Origin: D37C17 sp964551815
GTDB lineage: Bacteria; Fidelibacterota; Marinisomatia; SCGC-AAA003-L08; D37C17
Reading direction: 5' to 3'
DNA: 28,394 nt
Assembly (NCBI GenBank): GCA_964551815.1
Contig: CAZKEL010000033.1
Coordinates: 1 to 28,394, forward strand
Shown: positions 1-7,347 of the stretch, one piece after another
How the letters are laid out: every line of letters begins with the position of its first letter
Numbering within the stretch: the stretch's first letter is position 1
The notes under the pieces: model-generated
Told to the model about the DNA's origin: nothing
The model's input: the letters and a program-made list of their open reading frames with translations, nothing else
The model's database searches: none
Program-made: the position numbers and the translations under genes

Positions 1-41
1 TTATGAGTTATAAATATCGCTTCTTGGGGTGTCCGGTATAA

Positions 42-365
42 TATAGCAAGTCCAGAGATTATACCTTAATGGAAGGCTCACCCTGTATTGATGCTGGAAT
101 AACCATAGAAGACTTGGATTACTGCGGAGATGCCCCTGATATGGGAGCCTATGAATATATCACCGAAGATTGCGAAGAATGCGGTGCAGACCTTGCTGAT
201 GTTAATGGAGATTCACAGATTAACATTCTTGATCTTGTGCAGATTGCTAACCTTGTCCTTGAGGTATCAACCCCTGCCTATGAATGTGCAGCAGATTATA
301 CCGGTGATGGGCAGGTAAACATACTTGATCTTGTTCAGATAGCAAATTATATATTGGAGGATTAA
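42..365 (+). pseudogene. C-terminal fragment of a secreted dockerin-tail protein
   Basis: The frame is open from just after a TAA at 39-41 to the TAA ending at 365. Counting from the ATG at 69, residues 3-30 (SPCIDAG, then PDMGAYEY) match the end of the parallel beta-helix / choice-of-anchor Q family of secreted proteins. Residues 44-65 and 76-97 are two calcium-binding dockerin type I repeats, DVNGDSQINILDLVQI and DYTGDGQVNILDLVQI, with the D-x-N/T-x-D-x-x-I/V-N spacing. Such tails end many large surface or exported proteins in Marinimicrobia-like genomes. The ATG at 69 lies inside the beta-helix domain, so it is not the true start. The rest of the protein is missing: the frame is broken at 39-41 and the window edge follows. 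It may be a pseudogene, or a frameshift may lie upstream. The domain call is firm; the state of the gene is not. Confidence 0.7.
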
Positions 366-475
366 TAAATCATTTCTTTAATATAATGGCTTATTGGGTG
401 TAAGTTAAATACAGATAATCGTTCTTTAAAATTAAAGTAATCATTCGTTCTTTCTCATAGTCCCAAACCGGATAT

Positions 476-727
476 CACCTGTTGTAGTTTGTGAATCCTA
501 AGCACCTCCAAGGGCAACCTAATTACCATTTAGTGGAAGGTTTTATACCTTTAGCGAAGCACTCAGAGCCTCTGGCGAAGCCTAAGCAGCCAAAAGTATG
601 ACACAAATGTCAGAAAGTATGACACATTGGTCAGCTCAGGCTCCCCTAATTGCCGTTTATGAAACACAAAGACCTATTTGGGAAGCACAAAGAGTCTTTT
701 AAGTAACACAAAAGAGTGCTGATAAAG
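476..727. repeat. Degenerate 21-bp tandem repeat array (about 12 units)
   Basis: Cut into consecutive 21-base units from 476 or 497 to 727, the DNA stays in register. Eleven of the twelve units begin with C (mostly CCT, CAC or CCC) and most end in an A/G-rich GAAG, GGAA, GAAA or ATGA. The best adjacent copies, taken in a shifted phase, are 593-613 and 614-634, which match at 18 of 21 bases. The unit at 497 shares 13 of 21 bases with that at 581, and 665 shares 13 of 21 with 686. Starts at 602, 623, 665, 686 and 707 all read CACA. The period equals seven codons or about two helical turns. The matching frame has stops at 485, 599, 620, 647 and 704, so it is not coding now. Confidence 0.6.
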
Positions 728-854
728 CATTTTATGCAATACCTCATCTGATAACTAAATAATATTCTGCGAGTATTCACAGAAAAAGATCATTGGTTTT
801 GGTAGTTGAATGAATCAATTCTAATGATAGAAAAGCAAACAGTCACAAATAAAG

Positions 855-861
855 AAAGGAG
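855..861 (+). promoter_or_regulatory. Strong Shine-Dalgarno of the interrupted small gene
   Basis: AAAGGAG lies seven bases before the ATG at 869. It is one of the best ribosome binding sites in the window. It supports 869 as the original start even though the frame stops after 16 codons. Confidence 0.7.
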
Positions 862-868
862 TCAAACT

Positions 869-1216
869 ATGGCTGATCGTCTATTCAGTCCTACTGACAC
901 AGCTCAGCAGGCTGATTAAATCCAAAAGGCCTGGGAACTCATTGATGCCAATCTGGTCTTGGGTGGGTATTCCCTGGCAGACCTGACGACACAAATCACT
1001 ACTCTGCAATCCGAAGAAACCGCAAAAATTGCTGCTGAAGATGCTCTCACTTCTGCTCGTAACAAAGTGAAAGATGAACGGCATAATTTGTGGGAAATCC
1101 TCAAACGGATACGCACTGGAGTTAAAAGTCAGTTCGGTGATGACAGTGATGAGTATGAAAGAGTGGGTGGTACCCGCATGAGTGAACGCAAGCGGCGTTC
1201 ACCTGCCCTTTCATAA
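869..1216 (+). pseudogene. Small hypothetical protein gene with an in-frame stop at codon 17
   Basis: From the ATG at 869, which has a strong Shine-Dalgarno seven bases upstream, the frame reads 16 codons to a TAA at 917-919. It then stays open in the same frame to the TAA ending at 1216, for 116 positions in all. The part after the stop is protein-like: a hydrophobic/helical segment, an Ala/Glu-rich coiled-coil-like stretch, then a basic tail with YERVGGTRMSERKRR. The tail resembles, from memory, a small uncharacterised family that ends in VGG-x-R-x-SERK. The only restart near the stop is a TTG at 959 without a ribosome binding site. A single substitution (for example GAA to TAA), a sequencing error or true decay would explain it. 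Function is unknown. Confidence 0.6.
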
Positions 1217-1237
1217 AGCAATACTGCAACCATGATT

Positions 1238-1273
1238 CCTCGGGGTGATAATGATTCCAGCATCACCCCGGGG
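1238..1273 (+). terminator. Strong hairpin, possible terminator
   Basis: CCTCGGGGTGAT (1238-1249) pairs with ATCACCCCGGGG (1262-1273) over 12 bp with one T-G wobble, around a 12-base loop. It starts about 20 bases after the small gene's stop codon at 1216, where a terminator would sit. No U-run follows directly; the nearest T-rich stretch begins near 1291. It is therefore either a weak intrinsic terminator or an RNA-stabilising structure. Confidence 0.45.
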
Positions 1274-1455
1274 AACTCACTTTCACCAGTAGAATTTATT
1301 TCTTCAACACTAACTATTCAGTACACAAAGAAGCTGGCTGTTCTACCCGGGAAGTGAAGAAAAATTCATTGCCGGCATCCTAAAAGAAACCTATCTCTTT
1401 TTCTCCATTGTCCCCTTTAACTTTCCCCCTTCATTAAACCACCTCAAATTATACT

Positions 1456-4434
1456 ATGATTAAATATTTCTTTTTGCTCTGCTGCTATGGGGAACTGCTT
1501 TTCGCCAGGGAAGATTATTTCCAACAGCAGGTTGCTTATGATATCACCGTAACCTTAGATGATTCCGCTCATACCCTTTCTGCCCATGAGAAAATTGAAT
1601 ACACCAATAATTCTCCCCATGCCTTGGAATTTATTTATTTTCACCTCTGGCCCAATGCCTACAAGAACCATGAGACTGCCTTTGCTAAACAAAAGGAACG
1701 CTTTTTATCCACTTCCTTTCTTTTCTCTAAGGAGAAGGACAGAGGCTATATTGACAGTCTGAATTTTTCCATAGATGGGGTTGAAACCAATTGGGAATAT
1801 CACCCTGATTGGATTGATGTGGCAAAAGTTCAATTACCTAATCCCCTGTTACCGGGGCAGACGATTACCATAGAGACACCCTTTTTTCTGAAGATTCCCA
1901 AAGTATTTTCCCGCTTGGGGCATTCAGGAAAACATTATGAGATGACTCAGTGGTACCCTAAACCTGCTGTCTATGATCACAAGGGCTGGCATCCCATGCC
2001 CTACCTGGATATGGGGGAATTCTACTCAGAATTCGGTAGTTTTGATGTAAAAATTACCCTGCCGGAAAATTACAGAGTCATGGCCACCGGCGATCTGGTA
2101 AACGGGGAAGCTGAATACGCCTGGTTGGACTCCCTTGCCAATGCAGGAGATTCTCTGCATGCCCTGCCTGAAAATGAATTTAAAGAGACAGTAAAAGCCT
2201 TAAAAAAAGGGAAAAAGAAATCCATTTGGCAGAAGGTAATTACCCTCTTTAAAAAGGAGGAAAAAGCAGACAAGCAAGAGACGAAGCTCAAGACCCTCCA
2301 TTTTCATCAGGATAAAGTGCATGATTTTGCCTGGTTTGCTGACCCCAACTGGATTGTTCGCAAAGGGACGCTCTACTTAGCAGATTCTACCCGGGAAGTC
2401 ACCCTCTGGAGTATGTACCTGCCTAAAAATGCAGAGCTGTGGGAAAACTCTATAGAATATCTCCATGATTCAGGCTATTGGTACAGTGAGTTTATTGGGG
2501 ATTATCCCTATAATCATATTACTGCTGTTGATGGTGATCTCAGTGCAGGCGGCGGTATGGAATACCCCAATATTACCGTTATATCCACTACCAAATCAAA
2601 GCACCGTCTTGAAAATGTAATCATGCACGAAGTGGGGCATAACTGGTTCTATGGTATTTTGGGCACGAATGAAAGAGACCATGTTTGGATGGATGAAGGA
2701 TTAAATGAGTTTAATAATATCCGTTACTGGGATAAGAAATATGGCGCAGAGGGCAGGAAATATATTCTGAATGAAAAAACACAGCAGAAATTAGGTCCCT
2801 TTTCTGTGGCGAAAAATCTCAAATATGGGTTTATGGAATATGTAGGTTATACTTCCTGGATAAAACTGGGAGACGAAGAACCTTTAGAAACATCCTCAAA
2901 TAGTTTTAAGAGACGCACCAATTATTGGCTTAGTTACTCCAAACCCTTTGTGTATTCCTGGCATTTGCTCCACTATCTGGGAGAAGATACAATTGATACA
3001 ATCCTGCAGGATTTCTATGAGGACTGGAAATTCAAACATCCTTACCCGGAGGATTTCTTTGCCTATTTCCCAAAACATACTGATAAAGACTACAGCTGGT
3101 ACACAAAAGATGTCTTTTATAAAACGGGATTGGTTGATTATTCTGTAAAGCTGAAAAAAGACAAAGTCATTTTCAAAAATAAGGGCACTTTAACGGTCCC
3201 CTTCCAGGCTGCATTTTATGATAAAGCGGGAAGTGAGATTCAGAGAAGTTGGGTAGAGGGAGTCAATAAGTTCAAAACCATTGAGCTGCCTGCTAACACT
3301 AAATCCGTCATCATTGACCCTGATGAGACGCTGCCGGATGTGAACCGCCCTAATAATGCCACCCATAAACCCTTTAAACTCAGCTGGGTATTTGACCAAC
3401 CCCATTACTATAAGCGGGAAGTCTTCTGGCTGCCTTGGCTGTTTAGTCATAACCAGTTTAACGGATTTACTCCCGGTGTAAAGTTGTACCATGGCTTCAT
3501 CCCCGGCTATGATTATGGTGTTGGGGTGACACCGCTCTGGGATTTTCATAATGAACAACTGGTAGGCCATGTATCATTCAGCAGATATTTATATGATTTT
3601 GGGGAATATTATCAGTCCAGTTTTAGTGGTAATCTGAGCAGATTTGAAGGGAGAAGCGGACTACAGCTGAATTTTAAGGGGAAGCGTAAAGAGAAATTAC
3701 AGAGATACCCTGTCTGGACCACCTCTGCAGCCCTGGATTTCCATTCAATCAATGGCGATGCGGTAGATAGTTCGTATTACACATCTGGAGAGCTGGGAAC
3801 AGCCTATGGGGAATTATCCTTCTATCACCGCCCAAACCCTCAGACGAGTTATACGGTAAGATCAGGATTAAAAACCGGCTTTTTAAATGCGGAATTTGTC
3901 CGGCTGCATGTTCAGTTGAATTACAGATATAAATTTTCAAAAAAGTTCATGACGAAGCTCAGAATATGGACAGGTGGTTTTCTTACTTCAACCAATTTGC
4001 CAAAACAATATATTACCTATCTCAGCGGAGGGATAGACCCGGATTTCAGGCAAAGCTTTGTCATTAACAGAACAGCAGAAACCAATAATGCCAGTATCGG
4101 AACCAGACAATTTATTACCCAGGGTCCTTCCGTACACGGAATGATACTACAGCATGAAAAATTATCAGGCGTATCTGACTGGGTGCTTTCCGGTAATGTT
4201 GAAATGACGGTTCCCAAACTGCCTGGTACACCCTTCGCAGATGCAGCCATTGTATTTGGCGGGGAGACTTATTTTGATATAGGTTGGAAATATTCCCTGG
4301 GGCCGTTTTCGGTTATTATTCCATTATACCAAAGCTGGGATGCAACTCCCCTTGTTAATTCCACAGACTGGCTCAGTGAAAGGATACGCTTTTCTATCAC
4401 TGTAAAAAGTTTTAATTACAGAGATATATTCTAA
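1456..4434 (+). CDS. M1 family metallopeptidase with C-terminal barrel-like domain
   Basis: This is a zinc aminopeptidase of the M1 (gluzincin) family, probably exported to the periplasm or outer membrane. A hydrophobic N-terminus (about residues 1-17) looks like a signal peptide. The substrate-binding motif is GGGMEYP at 365-371, in place of the usual GxMEN. The zinc site is H391-E-V-G-H395 with the third ligand E414, exactly 18 residues later. Tyr494 in SYSKPF may be the transition-state Tyr. The catalytic part ends near residue 640. The remaining 350 or so residues alternate aromatic and polar positions and end in Phe, as outer-membrane beta-barrels do. At 992 residues it is much longer than a plain M1 enzyme. 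No clear Shine-Dalgarno is seen. It converges on thrB. The peptidase call is firm; the barrel is inferred. Confidence 0.9.
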   Translation: MIKYFFLLCCYGELLFAREDYFQQQVAYDITVTLDDSAHTLSAHEKIEYTNNSPHALEFIYFHLWPNAYKNHETAFAKQKERFLSTSFLFSKEKDRGYIDSLNFSIDGVETNWEYHPDWIDVAKVQLPNPLLPGQTITIETPFFLKIPKVFSRLGHSGKHYEMTQWYPKPAVYDHKGWHPMPYLDMGEFYSEFGSFDVKITLPENYRVMATGDLVNGEAEYAWLDSLANAGDSLHALPENEFKETVKALKKGKKKSIWQKVITLFKKEEKADKQETKLKTLHFHQDKVHDFAWFADPNWIVRKGTLYLADSTREVTLWSMYLPKNAELWENSIEYLHDSGYWYSEFIGDYPYNHITAVDGDLSAGGGMEYPNITVISTTKSKHRLENVIMHEVGHNWFYGILGTNERDHVWMDEGLNEFNNIRYWDKKYGAEGRKYILNEKTQQKLGPFSVAKNLKYGFMEYVGYTSWIKLGDEEPLETSSNSFKRRTNYWLSYSKPFVYSWHLLHYLGEDTIDTILQDFYEDWKFKHPYPEDFFAYFPKHTDKDYSWYTKDVFYKTGLVDYSVKLKKDKVIFKNKGTLTVPFQAAFYDKAGSEIQRSWVEGVNKFKTIELPANTKSVIIDPDETLPDVNRPNNATHKPFKLSWVFDQPHYYKREVFWLPWLFSHNQFNGFTPGVKLYHGFIPGYDYGVGVTPLWDFHNEQLVGHVSFSRYLYDFGEYYQSSFSGNLSRFEGRSGLQLNFKGKRKEKLQRYPVWTTSAALDFHSINGDAVDSSYYTSGELGTAYGELSFYHRPNPQTSYTVRSGLKTGFLNAEFVRLHVQLNYRYKFSKKFMTKLRIWTGGFLTSTNLPKQYITYLSGGIDPDFRQSFVINRTAETNNASIGTRQFITQGPSVHGMILQHEKLSGVSDWVLSGNVEMTVPKLPGTPFADAAIVFGGETYFDIGWKYSLGPFSVIIPLYQSWDATPLVNSTDWLSERIRFSITVKSFNYRDIF

Positions 4435-4466
4435 TTATATAAAGTAATACTTCAGATGTACTGAAT

Positions 4467-5396
4467 TCAAATCAGGCAAGTTCCCCTATTGTCAACAGCA
4501 CTCAGGGTTGCCTGTGCAGGTATTCCTTCACTTTCAAATGCTTTTACAATAGCTGCTGCAATAATTTCCTTTTGTTCCTTCTTATCGGTAATGGCAAAAA
4601 CAGTAGGACCTGCCCCTGAAATGCAAAATCCATCTGCACCTGCCTTCAGGGCTGCCTCTTTTGCGGAATCAAATCCCGGAATTAATGTTTTACGATACGG
4701 CTCAATGGCAATATCCTTTAGATTATCTTTGAGCAGGGCATAGTCGTTGTTGCAAAAAGCAGCGGTGATACTGGCTGAATTCGCCATATTGCTGATAAAT
4801 GCGTCCATGGGGATTTTCTCGGGGAGGACTGAACGGGAATCCTTAGTGAGTATTTGAACCTGTGGAGTCACCAGGATGAGATGAAGATGATTGATGGTTC
4901 CCAATTTGGCTATTTTTAAAGGATCCAGTGATTGGGTCAGGGTTGCGCCGCCTAAAAGAGAAGGGGCTACATTATCCGCAAAATATCCACCGCTTACAAA
5001 AGCTTCTCCTTCCATGGCAGCATGAATTAAATTCTCTTGGGAGAGTTTTCCGTTAAACAAAGCATTCACTGCAAAGGCACCTGCTGCTGCAGAGGCTGCA
5101 CTACTGCCTAATCCTGAGCCGGAGGGCAGCCCTTTTATCAGAGTCAGGCCCACACCAATTTTGACACCCAACTGGTCTCTTACCGCCTGAGCAGCAATGC
5201 CCATGGTATTTTTTGCAGGATTTCTGGTAATGTCATGATCAGCATTCTGAATATCCTTAATAATGAGTGATTCCCCGGGGATTTCTCTGGCAATCACCTG
5301 GTCACCTAACCCTGTTACTGCTACACCCAGCACATCATAACCGGGACCTATGTTACCAATGGAGGCAGGGGAATATACAGTGATGGTTTTGCTCAT
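4467..5396 (-). CDS. thrB: Homoserine kinase
   Basis: This cytosolic GHMP-family kinase phosphorylates L-homoserine with ATP, giving O-phosphohomoserine for threonine synthase. The glycine/serine-rich ATP loop PSGSGLGSSAAS sits at residues 91-102, and the N-terminal PASIGNIGPGYD (10-21) is typical of the family. The C-terminal GHMP motif is seen as FCISGAGPTVFAI. The length of 309 residues is normal. Its ATG overlaps the thrC stop in an ATGA, so it is the second gene of a thrC-thrB operon and is probably translated by coupling. No homoserine dehydrogenase or aspartokinase lies in the window. Confidence 0.95.
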   Translation of the reverse strand: MSKTITVYSPASIGNIGPGYDVLGVAVTGLGDQVIAREIPGESLIIKDIQNADHDITRNPAKNTMGIAAQAVRDQLGVKIGVGLTLIKGLPSGSGLGSSAASAAAGAFAVNALFNGKLSQENLIHAAMEGEAFVSGGYFADNVAPSLLGGATLTQSLDPLKIAKLGTINHLHLILVTPQVQILTKDSRSVLPEKIPMDAFISNMANSASITAAFCNNDYALLKDNLKDIAIEPYRKTLIPGFDSAKEAALKAGADGFCISGAGPTVFAITDKKEQKEIIAAAIVKAFESEGIPAQATLSAVDNRGTCLI

Positions 5397-6652
5397 AGTT
5401 TCAATACGGCTTCCAATTCTTCTATCGTTGGGGCTATAGTTCGGGTTTGATTTGCATAAGTATTTTTGCCATCTTTATGGTAATCCACCGCTGTGTTTGA
5501 GAATTTACTGCCATGGGCAGTAAGGATTACTACCACCTCATCCTTTTCCTGAATAATATTAGCCTCCCGTAATTTCAACGCTCCAGCAACTGCCACTGCG
5601 CTGTTAGGGCAAATGGAAATTCCCAGGCGGTCTATCTGGGCTTTACAGTCCATGAGGTAATTTTCTGAAACAATTTCAATGATGCCGTCAAAATGTTTTA
5701 ATTCTCTCACCGCCTTTTTAAAACTCACAGGATTTCCAATTTGAATGGCAGAGGCTTTGGTAGCCTGGGCAATTTGAGGTTGAAGCTCTGCATACCCCTT
5801 CTTGTAACTTTCATAAAGTGGAGAAGCTCCTGTAGTCTGAATTCCTGCCAGTCTGGGTAGTTTGTCTATAATTCCAAGATCAAAAAGCTCCCTCAGTCCT
5901 TTTCCCAATGCTGAAATATTTCCCGCATTCCCTACAGGAATTACAAACCAGTCCGGAACCTTCCATTTTAATTGATGCAGTGTTTCAATGCCGATGGCTT
6001 TCTGCCCTTCAATACGCACAGAGTTCATAGAGTTGAGGAGATAAATATTATGTTTGTTGGTCAACTCCTGAACCAGTTGCATACAACCGTCAAAGTCTGT
6101 TTCAATGCCTATGGTGAGTGCTCCAAATGCAATGGGTTGTGCCAGCTGTTCCGGAGAGATTTTCCCCTGGGGGAGGAGTACGATTCCCTGCATTTTCTCC
6201 GCTGCACCGGCAAAGGCTGCCATAGCTGCAGAGGTATCACCTGTTGATGCACAGGCAACAATTTCGCACCCCAGATAATTTGCCCATGAAACCCCTGCCA
6301 CCATACCTCTGTCCTTAAAAGAGAGGGTTGGATTTATGCCTTCATGTTTCAAATGCAGGCTTCCAAATTGAGGGAAATGCTGACCAACATTATAGAGAGG
6401 AGTATCACCCTCTTGCAGAGTGATTATATACTCATGAGGCAGAGAAGGGAAGAGAATTTTCTGGTAGCGTTGAAAGGCAAAGTCGCCAAAGTCTCTTGCA
6501 ACTCCCGATTTCCATTCTATCGGGTTTGGAATTACAGATTTCAGATCATGGATTACCTCTAATAAATCGCCACAATCACAACGGTAGCGAATTTCCTTCA
6601 CCTCATATTCTCTGCTGCAGGAAATACATTTCAAGACAGATAATTTAGTCAT
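5393..6652 (-). CDS. thrC: Threonine synthase
   Basis: This PLP-dependent fold-type II enzyme converts O-phosphohomoserine to threonine and phosphate, the last step of threonine synthesis. The N-terminus carries a zinc-ribbon-like set of cysteines (C9, C12, C25, C27), as in the longer bacterial and archaeal threonine synthases. The PLP lysine is K113 in LSFKDRG. A glycine-rich phosphate-binding loop is seen as PVGNAGNISALGKG. The 419-residue length fits. It is the first gene of the operon and overlaps thrB by four bases. It is transcribed divergently from the EHP-repeat gene at 6884, so its promoter should lie in 6653-6870. Confidence 0.94.
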   Translation of the reverse strand: MTKLSVLKCISCSREYEVKEIRYRCDCGDLLEVIHDLKSVIPNPIEWKSGVARDFGDFAFQRYQKILFPSLPHEYIITLQEGDTPLYNVGQHFPQFGSLHLKHEGINPTLSFKDRGMVAGVSWANYLGCEIVACASTGDTSAAMAAFAGAAEKMQGIVLLPQGKISPEQLAQPIAFGALTIGIETDFDGCMQLVQELTNKHNIYLLNSMNSVRIEGQKAIGIETLHQLKWKVPDWFVIPVGNAGNISALGKGLRELFDLGIIDKLPRLAGIQTTGASPLYESYKKGYAELQPQIAQATKASAIQIGNPVSFKKAVRELKHFDGIIEIVSENYLMDCKAQIDRLGISICPNSAVAVAGALKLREANIIQEKDEVVVILTAHGSKFSNTAVDYHKDGKNTYANQTRTIAPTIEELEAVLKL

Positions 6653-6870
6653 CGCTTTTTCTATGATATATTGCTCATTTTATTTGGATAGTTATGGGGA
6701 AACCCCTCTGCATAAATTTATTTGATGGAGATACAAATTTGCGGAAAATTCACCTGGAAAAATTAAAGTAATCTTGAATGAATGCCCTCGTTAATTTTAT
6801 CTGATCATTGAAAAAATCATATCATAGGTTACAGCGTTGTGAGTAAACTACTGGCATCATTAATCCAAAA

Positions 6871-6876
6871 AAGGAG
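6871..6876 (+). promoter_or_regulatory. Shine-Dalgarno that fixes the start of the EHP-repeat gene
   Basis: AAGGAG ends seven bases before the ATG at 6884. An upstream in-frame GTG at 6839 has no comparable site. The ATG also places the signal peptide directly at the N-terminus, so 6884 is preferred. Confidence 0.75.
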
Positions 6877-6883
6877 ACCAGTA

Positions 6884-7345
6884 ATGTATAAATTATTATT
6901 TATATCTGCCATTTATATGGGCCAATTATTTCTGAATGGCGGAGAACATCCAGAGCATCCCGAACACCCTGAACACCCGGAGCATCCCACAAAAACTGCG
7001 ACTGTAAATGTTCAGGCAGTAGGCAAAGCAGTGGCGGAATTTATTGCCTCTGATGCCAGACTTAAAGGGGGGAAATTCCTCGTGTATGATTTAGTAAATA
7101 AAGAAACTTTGGAATTAAGCCTGGTGAAAATCCACATGGATCGGTTAACCGGAGTAGGAAACGATACCTATTTTGCCTGTGCTGATTTTAAGGCATCCAA
7201 TGGGAAAATGTATGACCTGGACATCTTTATGGAAGGAAAATCAGCAGATGCGCTTACCGTATCTGAAATAAGTGTTCATAAAGAAGAAGGTAAAGAACGC
7301 TATGGCTGGGCAGAAAAAGACGGCGTATGGATTAAGAAAAAGTAG
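6884..7345 (+). CDS. Small secreted protein with five EHP repeats
   Basis: This 153-residue protein begins MYKLLFISAIYMGQLFLNG, a short basic end plus hydrophobic core that reads as a signal peptide. Directly after come five tandem Glu-His-Pro triplets, a flexible His-rich segment that could bind metal ions such as Cu, Ni or Zn. The remaining domain of about 115 residues is compact and mixed: it contains LKGGKFLVYD, YFACADF, DLDIFMEG and a lysine-rich end. I recognise this only as a small uncharacterised family of EHP-repeat proteins, not as a characterised enzyme. It is divergent from thrC and converges on the antiporter gene with only two bases between stop codons. The metal-binding role is inferred from the histidines alone. 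Confidence 0.8.
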   Translation: MYKLLFISAIYMGQLFLNGGEHPEHPEHPEHPEHPTKTATVNVQAVGKAVAEFIASDARLKGGKFLVYDLVNKETLELSLVKIHMDRLTGVGNDTYFACADFKASNGKMYDLDIFMEGKSADALTVSEISVHKEEGKERYGWAEKDGVWIKKK

Positions 7346-7347
7346 TG

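Larger units (their letters stand above)
366..868. other. Long intergenic stretch with no intact gene
   Basis: This roughly 500-base stretch has no convincing coding frame on either strand. Its main content is the degenerate 21-bp periodic array listed separately. The flanks (366-475 and 728-850) are AT-rich and I see no clear promoter or RNA gene in them. It ends in the ribosome binding site of the interrupted small gene at 869. Confidence 0.6.

Noticed and set aside
428..442. The 15-mer AAAATTAAAGTAATC occurs here and again at 6759-6773.
   Set aside because: It is low-complexity AT-rich sequence and two copies in 28 kb are weak evidence of a shared regulatory site.
593..634. Two TGACA/TGTCA-bearing direct repeats taken as the end of an insertion sequence.
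   Set aside because: No transposase, no matching partner end and no target duplication are visible; the copies fit better as part of the 21-bp array.
4451..4465. TTCAG-ATGTA-CTGAA as a bidirectional terminator between the M1 gene and thrB.
   Set aside because: A five-bp AT-containing stem without a U-run is too weak to call.
6696..6706. GGGG-AAA-CCCC mini-hairpin between divergent thrC and the EHP gene, as a possible operator or attenuator.
   Set aside because: The four-bp stem is too short, and there is no threonine-rich leader peptide near it.
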